Origin: Neurospora intermedia
Lineage: Eukaryota; Ascomycota; Sordariomycetes; Sordariales; Sordariaceae
Length of the DNA stretch: 64,000 nucleotides
NCBI GenBank assembly: GCA_037102815.1
Contig: BTPP01000009.1
Span: 1,054,001 to 1,118,000 of the forward strand
Direction: 5' to 3'
A model generated the notes under the pieces. That model searched no databases and was not told where the DNA came from. It saw only the letters and a list, made by a program, of their open reading frames with translations. Position 1 is the first letter of the stretch. Each line of letters starts with the position of its first letter. Positions 35,003 through 46,599 of this stretch are shown piece after piece. The position numbers and the translations under genes were made by a program.

Positions 35003-37970
35003 ATGTCGACGGAACACGCCACGGAGCTCGTCAATGCTCTCAAAGACATCAAGGAGACCCTAGCTGCACAAACCGAGCACTTGAAAACAAACTCATTGCT
35101 GCTCCAAGCGCTCCTAGAACTTAACCAAAAGGAAGTGGGAAAGAGGACGGACGCTGGGCAGCGTGTGGATAATGAAGCAACAAAACCTCCGGACGTTAAA
35201 GTTGAGGTCGATCAGGATAGTCAGTACCTCTAGGTTCTTAATCCTACACAACGATCAAGTTCCGGTCTAACACTGGCGCTGCCAGGTGGTCAACGGGAAC
35301 AGCCCCGGAACAAGTCACGAGCTCTCTACGCCGACGCGCCACCTAATTTCACATTAACGTGGGAACTAACTGGAAAGGATAGAGAGACTCACCATGACAG
35401 TGAGTGGTATAACGTTGATGATCACAAGGACAAAGAGTGGTATCACATTGATGACCACAAGTTGACAACACCGCGACCTCTGCCATGCCCTCCAGAGGAA
35501 ATGCACCGGAGTGGGAGTCTCTATGTTCCCTATTCTCATAGCAGGACACGACTAACAATCGAGAGCCGTGGACTGGAAATCGACGCAGAAACGACGGGGC
35601 TCGGCAGTCATGCTGCTACTATACTAGAGGCACTGAACAACCTGTATTCCGTACCCGCAGACGCGAGACTTCCCCTTTGCTTTGAGCCGCTGTCGCTCCG
35701 GCGCATGAAAGTAACTGGAGAGCTGGATGAATACCTTATCAAGGCCACTCAGTTCCTGAAAGACTTACGCCAAGCCTCTGGCACTTTCATAATTTGGGAC
35801 TACGATACTCTCGGCAACTACTTTTGCTACTACCCGTCTGACCTAAGCTGGATTAACAGAGATCAACGGATGGCTCGGTGGCCTAACCTTCAGTGGCACA
35901 ATTTCTCAACCAGGCATCAGGGCGATGAAAGGTATCTCAAATTGATACCCGTGGAGATATACCGTGAGCATTTCATGTTACGGGTAAGCCGTGAGCATTG
36001 GCAAGCCACTGATTGGGCTGCATGTTCTCAAAAATACCTTCGTGTGAGAGCGCATCTCTCGAGCCAGGGTTATTTGGGATTTGATGAACCTCAAACAATC
36101 AGGTACGTCCTTCCCATCAATGACAACCACAATTCCCAAGAAAAGCAGGACCGGGGGAATAAGATCAAGACGACAACAAGTCTACTACATACTAACTTGA
36201 CTCCATGTCTTCAGGCCCTGGTATCGTATAATCGACGTCAATGGACTCGAGTGCATTGATGGGGCTGACGTGGCTCGCACATTCGTTCAGTTCCTCACTT
36301 CCAGACTCAGCCCTGCATTAGAGTATGATTTCCCAGATTCAGGGTTGACATCGGTTGGCCATCTACTGATAGCTGTCTCACGACATTTGAAGGCGGATCC
36401 TCTTTGGGGTGCTGCTGCAATCACGACGAAAGGGCAATGGGAGACGTTTCACATCTCGTGGTATCGCGCGTCTCCCGAACCGTACAAATCATCTTGGGGA
36501 TATGGCCCTCTGTATTTGGAGGAAGGGTCCTTTCTCAGCCGCCAATCGTTCAGTGTCACGATGTACTGCTCCAATTACGATGCGCCTAGCACTGAGGACT
36601 GCGGCCCATATTGGACCATGCTCGTTCTGCCCCCGCCTCATTTCTATACTCTGCCCGGGGAAAAGGGGGAACCCTTCTGGAATTCGTCGGTCTGCCTACG
36701 GACTGGGGTCTTGGATTTCATAGACCGTGCTTTGAAACAAGCAGCCACAGACTGGGCGGGACTCGATCCTTATTTCGACCAGCTTGACGCGAAGCGTGAG
36801 CTCATATTCGACCCGGGAAAACACGACAGCCTTCTCTTTGACGATAGGCACTTTACTCAATCAAGGCTCTACTTCTGGGCCATCAATAGCCTTGGAAGAT
36901 TTATCCAGGATATCGACTTTACGATCGAGCGATGGGAGATTTTTTGGAGAGAGAATGAAGACAACTTTCGCAGAACCGAGAAACATCTAGTGACTGTGAA
37001 CGAGCAGGCCAAAGCCAAGGGCTGTAAAAACGAACGAGGCGTTGTTGACAAGAGTGTTGATCAACTTTGGGCTTCCATTCTTTCACGGATCCAAAGTCTA
37101 AAGAACACTCGCCAAGGCTTCGAATCCAGGAGGCAGAAGATCATCGAGTACAGAGATGGAGTAAGTGAATAACTTCCCCAAGTCAGTGACAGTGCTCGCA
37201 CATTGAACAATACTATCTCCTCGCAACCATCACATGTCTGACCTCTGGATATGCCCGTCATTAAGTTCCATTCATAAACCTTTATCCAACGCGGCATTCA
37301 CTGACCTGAGACTTAGCTCTTCAACGCAAGCAGTGTCATTGAGACCCGGGAAGCGACGAGACTGAGCCAAAATGTCAAGTTATTGACCTTTGTCAGCATC
37401 TTCTACCTGCCGCTGGGCTTTTGCATGTCTATGTGGAGTATTAACGAGAACTATAACGCAAACAATCTCGTCGCTGTCACCATATGCGTCGGATTAGCAA
37501 CCTACGTGGTGGTTGCGAACCTCGAAACAACAGTCTATTCCATTCGATGCGGTCTGTCACTGTTAGTTGAGGCACCTAGGCAGCGTTTAGTAAGGAAAAT
37601 GACGGAAGAGAGCGGCACTCGATGGAGCTTCCTGGGCCGCGAATTGTCGAGGGCTCAACCGAGCAGGGAGGACGCGAAGCCAAGTGAATGGCTTGTCGTT
37701 GGGTACTGGCTCGTGACCATATACCGCAGCTTTAAGAGCGTCCGCAGCACGGGGAAATCTCTCTCCAAGCTAGACGCAGAACAGAACAACGCTACTAGAG
37801 AGGCCCCAACATCCAGAAACCCAATCAACCTCTTGAAGAGGCTTTGGCCTCGTCCAGACAAGGACGTTGAGAAAGGAAACCCGCCGACAGAGAATGTCAC
37901 CACTTCCGTCACAGGGCAGGACACAACATCGGCCTCCGAACCAGAAGAAGCCCCTCGCCTATATATGTAA
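35003..37970 (+). CDS. CorA-like Mg2+ transporter-domain membrane protein
   Basis: Four exons, 35,003-35,219, 35,286-36,102, 36,215-37,160 and 37,317-37,970, keep one frame and encode 877 aa. Introns: 66 bases (GTCAGT...GCCAG with TCTAAC branch), 112 bases (GTACGT...TTCAG) and 156 bases (GTAAGT...TTAG). The N-terminus is a short coiled coil (ALKDIKETLAAQTEHLK). A tandem motif follows (EWYNVDDHKDK / EWYHIDDHK). A long cytosolic region with Trp/Tyr-rich segments comes next, then a helical stalk ending SVIETREATRLSQNVKLL, and two membrane spans with FVSIFYLPLGFCMSMWSIN between stalk and loop. This is the CorA architecture, but the canonical GMN pore motif is SIN, so Mg2+ transport is uncertain. 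The C-terminal tail is about 150 aa. The gene converges with the zinc-finger gene, 59 bases away. Confidence 0.8.
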
Positions 37971-38029
37971 AACCTCACTCCTTGCAATACCAAAACAAAT
38001 CCAACGTCAACCGGGCATATGCACCGCTG

Positions 38030-39133
38030 TCACCACAATATCCTGACCGATGCTCCCATCCGCTTCTCGCTCCTGCATCCACCATGATGTGCCAAGCCGT
38101 CTCCGCCTGTATCCCCGACCCATATGAACTCCCCGCAAGCCCCGTACGTACAAGTCCAGAACCACTTCTTGGTCATCTTTTTCTCGTCAAGGGAATATAA
38201 AACGCCATCCCAGCTAACGTCGACGTAATCCAGCTTCATCGCTTCACCACAGCAGCACCTGGGCCTGTCATCGGCTTCTTCCTCAGTGAGACTCCCAGAA
38301 AGACTTGAGATCCCCCATTTCTTCCCTTTTTTAAGGGTGGTAACGAGTGAACCTTCTCCACTTGCTTTCGGTTCTTTGCTGCCAGTGCCATACCTCCCAT
38401 CAGCATGACTACCACCGCGGGCAAAACCAGCATCACTTGGAACAGAACCAACACCATCACCACGATCATTCCTACTGGGATCAACACCCTCATCCTTCGC
38501 AGCGACAACAACAAGCCCATCAAAGGATTCACCACCAGCCCACCCAACCCACGCCAACCCATACGGACACCGCTTACAAGCAAAGTATTTGCGACCTGCG
38601 TTCCCCTTGGGATTCAATGGACCAACGGTACAGAGCGTCGAGGGTTGATGACAGTTGTTGCAGGGCGGACCTTGATTTGTTTGCGCTTCTTGGGAAGCTG
38701 GCATCGCGGATGGCGATGATGATAATATCTCGGATTCCAAGTTTGACTTTGGCGGTGATGTTCGCGATGGCTGTAATTTCGCGAGTGTAGGTAGGCCGGA
38801 GAGGCTGCCGGGGCTTGATGTCGACTCGGTGTAGGAGTTGGAATATGACGAGGTGCGGGCTGGAAATTGGCTGGATGAATCCGCTTGGATCTGAGAGCTC
38901 CGTGACATGGATGAAGACATGGCGGCGAGATTGACATGGACGTCGTTGTGGTGGTGGTGGCGGTGTTGCTGCTTGCGTGGGTGGCTTGCAGGTATGGGTG
39001 ACGGTGAGGGCGACGGTGAGGGCGACAGCGTGGGCATGTAAGTTTGGCTCGGTGGTGGTGTCGTTCCTGACTTTCTATGGCAGGACACATGTTTCGTTGA
39101 CATTTGTAGTGCCATGGATGCGGCCGTTTGCAA
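38030..39133 (-). CDS. GRF-type zinc-finger protein, hypothetical
   Basis: An uninterrupted 367-aa frame. Residues 1-150 are disordered, rich in Ser, Pro, Gln and His (a PSPSPSPSPIP run and HRHHHHND). A Cys-rich module at about 158-200 reads CNNCHQPS...NAGRKYFACKRCPYG...WVGW, matching GRF zinc fingers (paired Cys, the G-R-x-F/Y-x-C core and a Trp). A second Cys-rich segment at about 290-340 (RCCCGEAMKL...KWFWTCTYGACGEFIWV) looks like a degenerate second GRF module. GRF fingers bind nucleic acids in DNA-repair and topoisomerase proteins; the role here is inferred only. The C-terminus lies 59 bases from the end of the convergent CorA-like gene. Confidence 0.65.
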   Translation of the reverse strand: MQTAASMALQMSTKHVSCHRKSGTTPPPSQTYMPTLSPSPSPSPSPIPASHPRKQQHRHHHHNDVHVNLAAMSSSMSRSSQIQADSSSQFPARTSSYSNSYTESTSSPGSLSGLPTLAKLQPSRTSPPKSNLESEILSSSPSAMPASQEAQTNQGPPCNNCHQPSTLCTVGPLNPKGNAGRKYFACKRCPYGLAWVGWAGGESFDGLVVVAAKDEGVDPSRNDRGDGVGSVPSDAGFARGGSHADGRYGTGSKEPKASGEGSLVTTLKKGKKWGISSLSGSLTEEEADDRPRCCCGEAMKLDYVDVSWDGVLYSLDEKKMTKKWFWTCTYGACGEFIWVGDTGGDGLAHHGGCRSEKRMGASVRILW

Positions 39134-40318
39134 GGAACTGTTGTTGTTAGATTGGGAATGGCAAGACTCGGATCATCATCAATGTAGCGACGAGACCTGG
39201 GATCAAGGGGCTGGCCTCATGGTGGTTATCTTCTTCATCTCTGGGTTAGAAAAATACTTGGATCAACACTGAATATAGTACAAGCAATAAGAACCTCAAG
39301 AAGATATGTATCGTTGACCTGCTGCAGGAGGCCCACGACTCATCCAATTATATCATTGCTTATGCCCTCATCCGTCCAAGGCCAAATTGGAACCAATCAC
39401 AGAATGCGCCCGTGGAAGAGAAGGAACAGGATACAACATGACTGTCGCAACTTTCAAAAACCAGCACTGGGCAAGATAAAGCAAGAAGAGAGAAAATAGG
39501 GTAAGTGACAGAATAAGCTTGTTGGTCGGGACTCGGGAGTGTCATGTTGAAGACTGATGATTCCAACGGTTGTCGTCAAAAGTGGAGCCTGTCTTACACC
39601 GGGCATGTGAGAGTGAGACCATCCCGTCTGCTAGCAATGGAGACATTTGGTTGTTGAAGTACCTAATGGGCGGTTGGACCCGACTTGGCTACCTAGCGGG
39701 CTAGGGCTCAGTGCGACCGAGAAAGCACTGGAACTCCAGCATCGATGTTGATGGTGATGCCCGGCGGATTATAAAGGAACTTCCACTTGTAAACTGTAAG
39801 ACTCGAGGCGGCGATTGCCATGTTCAAAATCAGTCTCGCAAGAAGTTGGTCAAATCCGAGGGGAGGGAGCAGGGAGGCAAAGCGGCTGTGCAACCCGAAA
39901 CTTGCGGCAGGCACAGGCAGCTACGGGCAGGGCAGTTGGGGGCGTAGGACTTGCCCGGTTGCCGGCCGCGGCAGGATCCGATGGTACCCCGCCATTCAGC
40001 CCATATGTACATGGTACTGTAGTACCAGCCCGCTGGAGCCTGAATCTGGTTTCAGCTTGGGCCCTGATCAGCATCCACATCCCACCACCTCCATCACTTT
40101 CACCGGTGATCTCTCAACTTGATTCCTCCTCCTTCATCGCAATTTCAATTCGTACTTGTGCGCTTTTCTCATTCATCATACTAAGCTCACTGCTTCCTAT
40201 ATTCTTGATATTTCATTACCTAGAATCACAGTATCGCGAAAACCGGACACCGACCAGCCATATACTTACCCCACTCAACACCTTCACACACAGCAGCAAG
40301 CAGCAAGCAACCGCAAAT
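39134..40318. promoter_or_regulatory. Intergenic region between the divergent zinc-finger and calmodulin-like genes
   Basis: About 1.2 kb between divergent starts, so it should hold both promoters. The last 150 bases before the calmodulin-like ATG are CA-rich (ACACAGCAGCAAGCAGCAAG), as in many fungal 5' leaders. No TATA box is assigned. Confidence 0.5.
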
Positions 40319-41037
40319 ATGGTGAGTGCAGTTCACGAAGACACAACGAAGGAATTACCAAGCAACACCAACAAACCCAGTCTAGCCCAACCTGCGCAAC
40401 AACGAACCATCATGATATTCCAACACCCTACTAATCAACCCACCCACAGACGCCCAAATACCCCACACTCACCCCCGAGCACATTGCTCAATTCCGCGAA
40501 GTGTTCGACATCTTCGACAAGGACCACACGGGCGACATCACCGCCGAAGAGCTGGGCGTCGTCATGCGCGAGCTGGGGCTGAACCCCTCCAAGGCCGAGC
40601 TCGAGGACCTGGTCAACGAGGCCGACACCAACAAGGACGGCGTCATCAACTTTGAGGAGTTTCTCAATCTCATGTCGCAGTCCGTCAAAGAGACCGATTC
40701 CGAAAAGGAGCTGCTGGAGGCCTTCAAGGTGTTTGACAAGGACGGTTCGGGCACCATTTCGACCGAGGAGCTGAGGGCCGTCCTCAAAAGTCTGGGCGAG
40801 GACATGACGGATGCGGATGTGGATGAGATGATCAAGTTGGCGGATAAGAATGGGGACGGGCAGATTGATTGTGAGTCTTTCTTGTTTTCTTTTCTACGAG
40901 GTTGACTTGTTGTTCGTTTGGGTTGGGGGACGAGGAGAAGGGGAAGCCACGCAGGCACGGGCGACTGGAAGTATTGATGCGCAGATATGCTAACTTGATC
41001 ACATGCAGATGCCGAGTTTGCCCAGATCATGAAATAA
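40319..41037 (+). CDS. Calmodulin-like protein, four EF hands
   Basis: Three exons: 40,319-40,321 (the ATG alone), 40,450-40,870 and 41,009-41,037, total 150 aa. Introns of 128 and 138 bases begin GTGAGT and end CACAG and TGCAG. Four complete EF-hand loops are visible: [36 protein letters not shown] and [12 protein letters not shown], with acidic residues at positions 1, 3, 5 and 12. Domain linker and length match calmodulin, but the sequence differs at many positions from the near-invariant fungal calmodulin (it starts [20 protein letters not shown]). It is therefore probably a calmodulin-like Ca2+ sensor and not the canonical gene. Partners are unknown. Confidence 0.9.
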
Positions 41038-41979
41038 GCGAGCTGAGGCCGTGAAAACGATACGGCAGGTTTCACTTTAGTCACCTCAAGGGTGACAAAC
41101 TACGCGCCAACCTACGAACAACATCGGACACGCAGGGACGGGCGCACACGCGCTGCGGAAAGGACAGACAGCCTGGTAGCTCGAGTAACGGGCAGGCCAG
41201 GCTGCAGGGTGCGAGCTGCAGAAGATGAGGCAGCGCGGCTATTTTATCGTCGAACGAAGATATATGCGTATACACACGCAGGACCTCTTGTTACTACTGT
41301 TCGGGAAATGAGCAGGCGGGCGTAATTTACAGGACACACACATGGTATGGGCTAAGGTCTGGTTTGGGATAAGCTACGAAGGCCGGAGGCTTTCATTCAA
41401 ACATACATCAATTTCAGTTTCATGCCTTGATTGCGTTTTCTCACCAAGAGAAGAAGCGCGTCACCGTTTGATCTGCCCTGGTCGCATACAGTGAGTGGCA
41501 TGCGTTGCGAAGAAGGGTAAATTGCATATGCCTTGTCAAATGTTAACGCGCATGTATCAAGCATTCAAGCCGGTCTAACAGATGACAGCGCTTGGTACTA
41601 ACAGCCATGGTTGTAGATAGGAAAATTGTGGTCAGTTGCCGAAGCCCATGGAGTCAGTTTTCGAGATGTCTTTTGAGTCTCATTGAGTGAGATGCTACCT
41701 ACTCATCAATAACAGACCAGTTTCACCATGAGAGGTGACACGATGGTTCAAGACGTGAAAGCGATATATCCCCAATTCTTATCCAGAAAGGATGTAACCT
41801 CATCAAAACTCGATGACATAAAACAGAAGAGGCCTCTTTTCAAGACAAGACAAATTCAAGCCCCAAACGCCGATGCTATGCAACGCAAAACTACCGTACT
41901 TCCCACAGCCATCATCTCCATTCCCCAATCGCATCCTCATCGCTCTCTCATGGCTCCTCCTCATTTACAATCTTCCCTC
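41038..41979. other. Intergenic region between convergent calmodulin-like and subtilase genes
   Basis: No supported gene. The plus-strand frame starting at 41,728 is largely the antisense of the subtilase and is not called. Confidence 0.6.
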
Positions 41980-43491
41980 TTACCCTTGAACCCCATTATA
42001 AGCCACCAAATTCGGACTCATCTCACCCGCATCCCACACCTTATCCGGAACCCCCAACGCCCTCAACCCAATATGCGCATCCGAGCTATTCCCGTACTTC
42101 TCCGGGTCCAGACTCTTCAAATACAGCGCCAAGCCCGCGACATGGGGACTCGCCATGCTGGTCCCGCTCATGGTCATGGTCCGATTATTATCCCCGTCCT
42201 TCTTGCCGATATACGTCGACACGATATTGACTCCGGGAGCGAAAATGTCCACAATGGCACCATAATTCGAAAAATACGCACGCGTGTTCTTGTTGTCGAT
42301 GGCGCCCACGCTAAAAGCACGGGCCGAAGACGCAGGGGAGACCAAAGCAGCGGGCTGGTTCTCGTTGCCGGCTGCTACGACGGTGAGGATGCCTTGGTCG
42401 TAGGCGGCGTCGACGATGGCGTTGAAGGCTTCGGATCGGTCGCATCCCAAAGACATGTTGATGACGGAGTTGCGTTGGCGCTTTTTGGCGATGATGTCTT
42501 TGACGGCCCATTCGAAGCCGTCCATTACGATGGTGTTGGCGGACTGCACGTGGTGATTGATGGCTTGTGTTAGTACCTACAGTCTGAGCGAGAAAAGGGG
42601 AGAGAAAAAAAAAAGAAAAAAAAAAAAAAGAAAAGAAAAAAAGAAAAAAAAAAGAAACCTACACCTCCGCCGTGGAACACCTTGACGCAAATAACTGTCG
42701 CATTCTTGGCCACTCCGTATCGCTTTCCGGATATCACCCCTGTCACGTGCGTACCGTGGCCATCCATGTCTATAAAGGGCGAGTCGGGGTAGGCGTTGTA
42801 GCCGAGATGCACGCGGCCCTCGAAATCGACGTGGTCTTGCCAGCATCCCGTGTCGACGACGTAGGCGTAGGTGCCGGTGCCGGCGGTGGAGTTGTACACA
42901 TAATCGGACGAGGTCTTGCCCTTGTGGGAGAGGTAGCCCAGACCCCACGGCGCTTGCTTTTGGGTGATGATGGTGGTGTTGTCCGAGTTGGAGTCGTCGT
43001 CGTCGTTGTCTTTTTTGTTGCTCTTGTAAAGGCGCCAGCTTTTGTCGGGTTCGATAGAATGGACCTATTGTGGTGGTGGTTTGAGTGTTAGGGTTGTTTG
43101 GGTGAGACTGAGTAGTGTAGTGTAGGTAGATAGAGGTATTCAGGGGTTTGTTTGATGCGCGCACGCTCAGTGAGACACATACATTCCTCTCATCCCGCTG
43201 AATGATCTTTAAAGTCTCCTCATCGAATTCGCCCGCATACGCCTTGAATTTGCTTCCTACACTCCACGCCTTGTGCACACCGGCCGTGTCTCGGCGCGAC
43301 AGACTCCTAGCGTGCACATCCTTTGCCCAGCTGAGGTGACCTTCGAGATCGGCATGTGGTTTGAGCAGCACAATGTACTTTTCCGGGATCGGCTTCGTCT
43401 CGACTTCGATGATGGGAGCGGCCCATGTGATTGACGATGCGGGTAGGATAATCGACGCCGCGAAGAGGGCGACGTTTTTGAGCCCGACCAT
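41980..43491 (-). CDS. Secreted subtilisin-like serine protease (S8A, proteinase K type)
   Basis: Three exons on the minus strand, 43,183-43,491, 42,663-43,064 and 41,980-42,543, total 424 aa with all introns in phase 0. Residues 1-25 form a signal peptide (LFAASIILPASSITWA). Residues about 35-110 are an I9 propeptide (KYIVLLKPHADLEGHLSWAKDVH). The catalytic triad is Asp173 (YVVDTG), His205 (DGHGTH) and Ser366 (SGTSMASPHVAG), with oxyanion Asn297 (VAAGNEN), so the enzyme should be active after autoprocessing. An acidic Asp/Asn run sits at the start of the mature part (KKDNDDDDSNSDN). It probably degrades extracellular protein. Intron 2 contains a remarkable pyrimidine tract. The last 3' residues run only to the usual family end. 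Confidence 0.92.
42544..42662 (-). other. Intron 2 of the subtilase gene with a long pyrimidine tract
   Basis: 119 bases, GTAGGT...GTGCAG on the minus strand. About 60 bases directly after the donor are almost pure T with scattered C (plus-strand 42,598-42,657, A with scattered G). Confidence 0.8.
43065..43182 (-). other. Intron 1 of the subtilase gene
   Basis: 118 bases, GTATGT...AATAG on the minus strand, between codons for Asn103 and Val104. Confidence 0.8.
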
Positions 43492-44183
43492 CTTTTTCTT
43501 CTTTTATTTGGGTGTTGTTGATACCTAAGGGGAATGAGAAAGACTTGAGACGGAAAAAACAACAACCCCCAAAAAGAAAGGATGAACCGTTCACCGTCAC
43601 TCTCTCTCTCTCTCTCCTGGCTTTCATGGGAAAAAAACAGGCGGGACACAGCGAGCTTTTAACAGGATCCACGCCCCCTGCCACCACCAACTTCCAACGC
43701 CAAGTCGCCAACCACGCCGCCGTACTCCAGGCGGCCAAACAGCCAGCATCAGCCCTACCCTACCAGCCTACCTCCTATGGAGTCTAGCGTCCACTATCCC
43801 CACTGTAGCGAAGCCAGGAATAGCATTCGCTACCCATGATTCCCCGTAGGTAGCGAAGTGCTGGGATGTTGCATACGATGTGTGGATGTGAACCACAGCG
43901 TTCCGATAAAACCAACCGGGAATCCCTCAATCACACAGCCCGAAAAGTGCGGAAACAAGCCCCCCGAAAACCACCATTTTCAAAGGTAAAACGGACGGCC
44001 GATTGGCAATGGGCAATTCTTCCCCCTGCCGCAGGCTACTACCGTAAAGATTGAAAGCAAACAGGGGGCCAAAGGCAGGCACGGCAGCCTGGCAGCAGCA
44101 CCTCTCCGCGCGCGCCTTGGTTCTTGGTTTTATGGAACGCGGACTTGGCTTTCACCTATATAGCACATACCTGGCAATTATTA
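43492..44183 (-). promoter_or_regulatory. Upstream region of the subtilase gene
   Basis: About 690 bases of normal composition up to the Harbinger boundary. Contains a (CT)n microsatellite at 43,600-43,618. It probably includes the promoter; no other gene is seen. Confidence 0.5.
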
Positions 44184-44649
44184 GGGCGCGTTTGGTTCAG
44201 TCAGCAAAAGCAAAATTTGTATAGGGAATCGACCCCTGCAAGTCAGCAAGTCGTAAATGTAGGCCAATATCCGACGTCGGACCCCCTTCAACCCCTATAA
44301 CCCCCCTGTAACCCCCCTGTAAGTTTAATGTAGCAGGCTCTTGGCCGTACCTCCCCTATACGTAGCTTATAGTAGTTTATATGAGGCTTTGTTAGCTTCC
44401 TAATTGGGTATAGTAATACTTTATTTTACTAATTTCTATTTTAATGGGTTGATTTATAAAGATAGAAGCGTTTTGCTAGTTGATAGGGGTGGGTTGGGTT
44501 GGGTTGGAATGGTTGTTAGAAGTTAATACTATTTTTGAGTTTCGTATTTTATTGTAAATACCTAATAAAATAAAACCTTAATATAAATCCTATTCGATAG
44601 TATATTTTTATATTCCTATTAGCTATTATTCTAGCCGTTATTACTATTA

Positions 44650-45640
44650 TTTAGATTATTCGCTTTCGAAGGAGTAATAAAGTTGTATATTAATTAGTCT
44701 ATACCAATAAAGACGAAAGTAAAGCGGTTATTCGTAATACTTTCTACCCCGATTGTAAGATTAAATTATTTGATTTGTACTGTATATGGTATTAATTATT
44801 TATTTAGCTAGTTACTTAGGTATTAGAGTATATTATTATATACAGTACGAGATGGATATCTTTTGAGTAGAAGTTTATAACCTTTTTATATATTTGTACT
44901 TATAATAAAACTTAGTAGGATGCCGCTTACCGATTTAGCTATAGTACTAAGACTATTAGCCGTAATTTTCATAAGGTCTTTAGTATTATAGTTGTACTAT
45001 ATTACTATATTATTAAATTTCCCCCTTCTAATACAGTATACAATTTAGGGGATGCGGTATTGGTACTATACTTTAAAGATTACTTGGGTATAGTAAATAG
45101 TACTTTAATTTACATACGGGTATTTGAAATTGAATTAGAAATATAGCGTAGTTGTAAGGGATTTATATATTAGAATATATTGGTTACTATCGGTTTAAAT
45201 AGTCTTTTTACATACGTTTTACTAGGGGTAGAGGGATTGATATATAATTTTAGAATTATACGGTTAGTATTTAATTTAGGTAGTTTCGAAGTATTAAAAG
45301 GTAAATTTTACTTTAGTAATACGGGGTATTATATATAACGTAGTATATTTGTCCTATATTTAGTAATTTAATATTATTTTAATAAATAGGGGGGTAGCGT
45401 TAACCGACCGAAGATTCGACGAGAGTTGTATAATATAAGGTATTTAAAGTATTATATAAAGGTTAAAATTATAATTAGTATATTAAAGAGGAGGTGGAAG
45501 GTAGTAAGGTTAATTGCGTTCGAATATAATATTAGGATTTAAATTAATATTATTTTTACTGTTATAGCGTTTTATAATTGGGTTGAGTATAACGATCCTA
45601 ATAATTTAGATGTAAATACCAACGACGAAAGAAATAAAGT
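44650..45640 (+). pseudogene. Harbinger (PIF) transposase remnant
   Basis: Plus-strand translation aligns by eye with Harbinger transposases: a helix-turn-helix-like TISRNFHKVFSIIVVLYYYI, a first Asp region LGIVNSTLIYI (normally AIDGTHI), then SCKGFIYQNI-type and FTYVLLGVEGLIYNFRI (normally GWEGSAHDSRV). These are followed by KGKFYFSNTGYY (normally YLVDAGYP) and ELYNIRYLKYY...LKRRWKV (normally ELFNLRHASLRN...LKRRF). Catalytic Asp residues are mutated to Asn and TAG/TAA stops are present, so it is inactive. Confidence 0.8.
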
Positions 45641-46089
45641 TAGTAATAAGAATAGTTGCGTACGTAGTATTATTATTAATAATAATAATAATAATAATAA
45701 GGATAAAGTTATAATTAATATAAATATTGAATAAAATAAAAGGATAGTAGGGTTTAGGGATATATTCGTATAGAGGATATAGGAGGGTTATTATCGCTAG
45801 CGGCGGGTAGAAAGAGTACGTTAGGTAGAGCGTAAGTAAGTACAGTAATAGTAAATTATTTATAATACAGCTATTTTCCTAATTCTTACTTAAATTTTGA
45901 TATAAGGGTATTAAAATATTCGTTAAATTAATTTGAATCGATTAATACCGGTTGTACGTATTTTAGAATTGAATTGAATGAGTTATTAGTATTGTAAGAC
46001 CGTCCGTCTGCCTAGGGTTAGGGTTGAAGTCTACCGTTGCGGGCCTAGATCGCTATATTTTGTTTTGTTTTTATAATATTACTGCCCGC

Positions 46090-46285
46090 TAGAGCTTAGA
46101 TTTATTAAGTATTCTACTGGGCACTCTACTAGGTACTAGATTGGCTACTCTATTAGGTATTAAATTGGCTATTAGATTGGCTACTCTATTGGGCACTCTA
46201 TTGGGTACTAGACTGGCTACTAGATTGGTTACTCTATTGGGCACTAGACTGGCTATTAGACTAGTTACTCTATTGGGTACTAGAT
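46090..46285. repeat. Short tandem repeats in the Harbinger interior
   Basis: About ten imperfect copies of a 17-18-base unit with the core TACTCTATTGGGYACTAGAY, varying by transitions. A related, inverted series (CGATTCAATTGGGCACTCAA type) lies at 48,305-48,395, so these are probably subterminal repeats of the element. Confidence 0.7.
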
Positions 46286-46599
46286 TTTAATTTAGTGATA
46301 TTTCGTATTTTATATAGTTAAACCCCTATATTTCCTAATAATAACCTTATTATATAATAATAATACGATTATACTCTATAAAATAATTTTTTAATTATAA
46401 TATATACGAGTACAAGAATATAAGTAATGGAATTGGATTGATAAGAGTTATTAAATAGTATAGAAATATTGCGAGATTTCTTAATATAGTAAAACCTAAT
46501 ACTAATTTTAAAAAGTAGGCACTAGTACGTCCTTAAAGTTAGGTACTATATTAAATAGTTACTCTACTAATAATATCCTCGCTTTAGGTATATTAGCGA

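Noticed and set aside
39815-40582. 255-codon frame across the calmodulin-like promoter
   Set aside because: Runs through the leader, intron and coding region of the calmodulin-like gene in another frame; no domain.
41728-42573. 281-codon plus-strand frame
   Set aside because: Mostly the reverse strand of subtilase exon 3, which has catalytic motifs and correct splicing.
46014-46026. Telomere-like AGGGTTAGGGTT
   Set aside because: Only two units inside a transposon; no array, so not an interstitial telomere.
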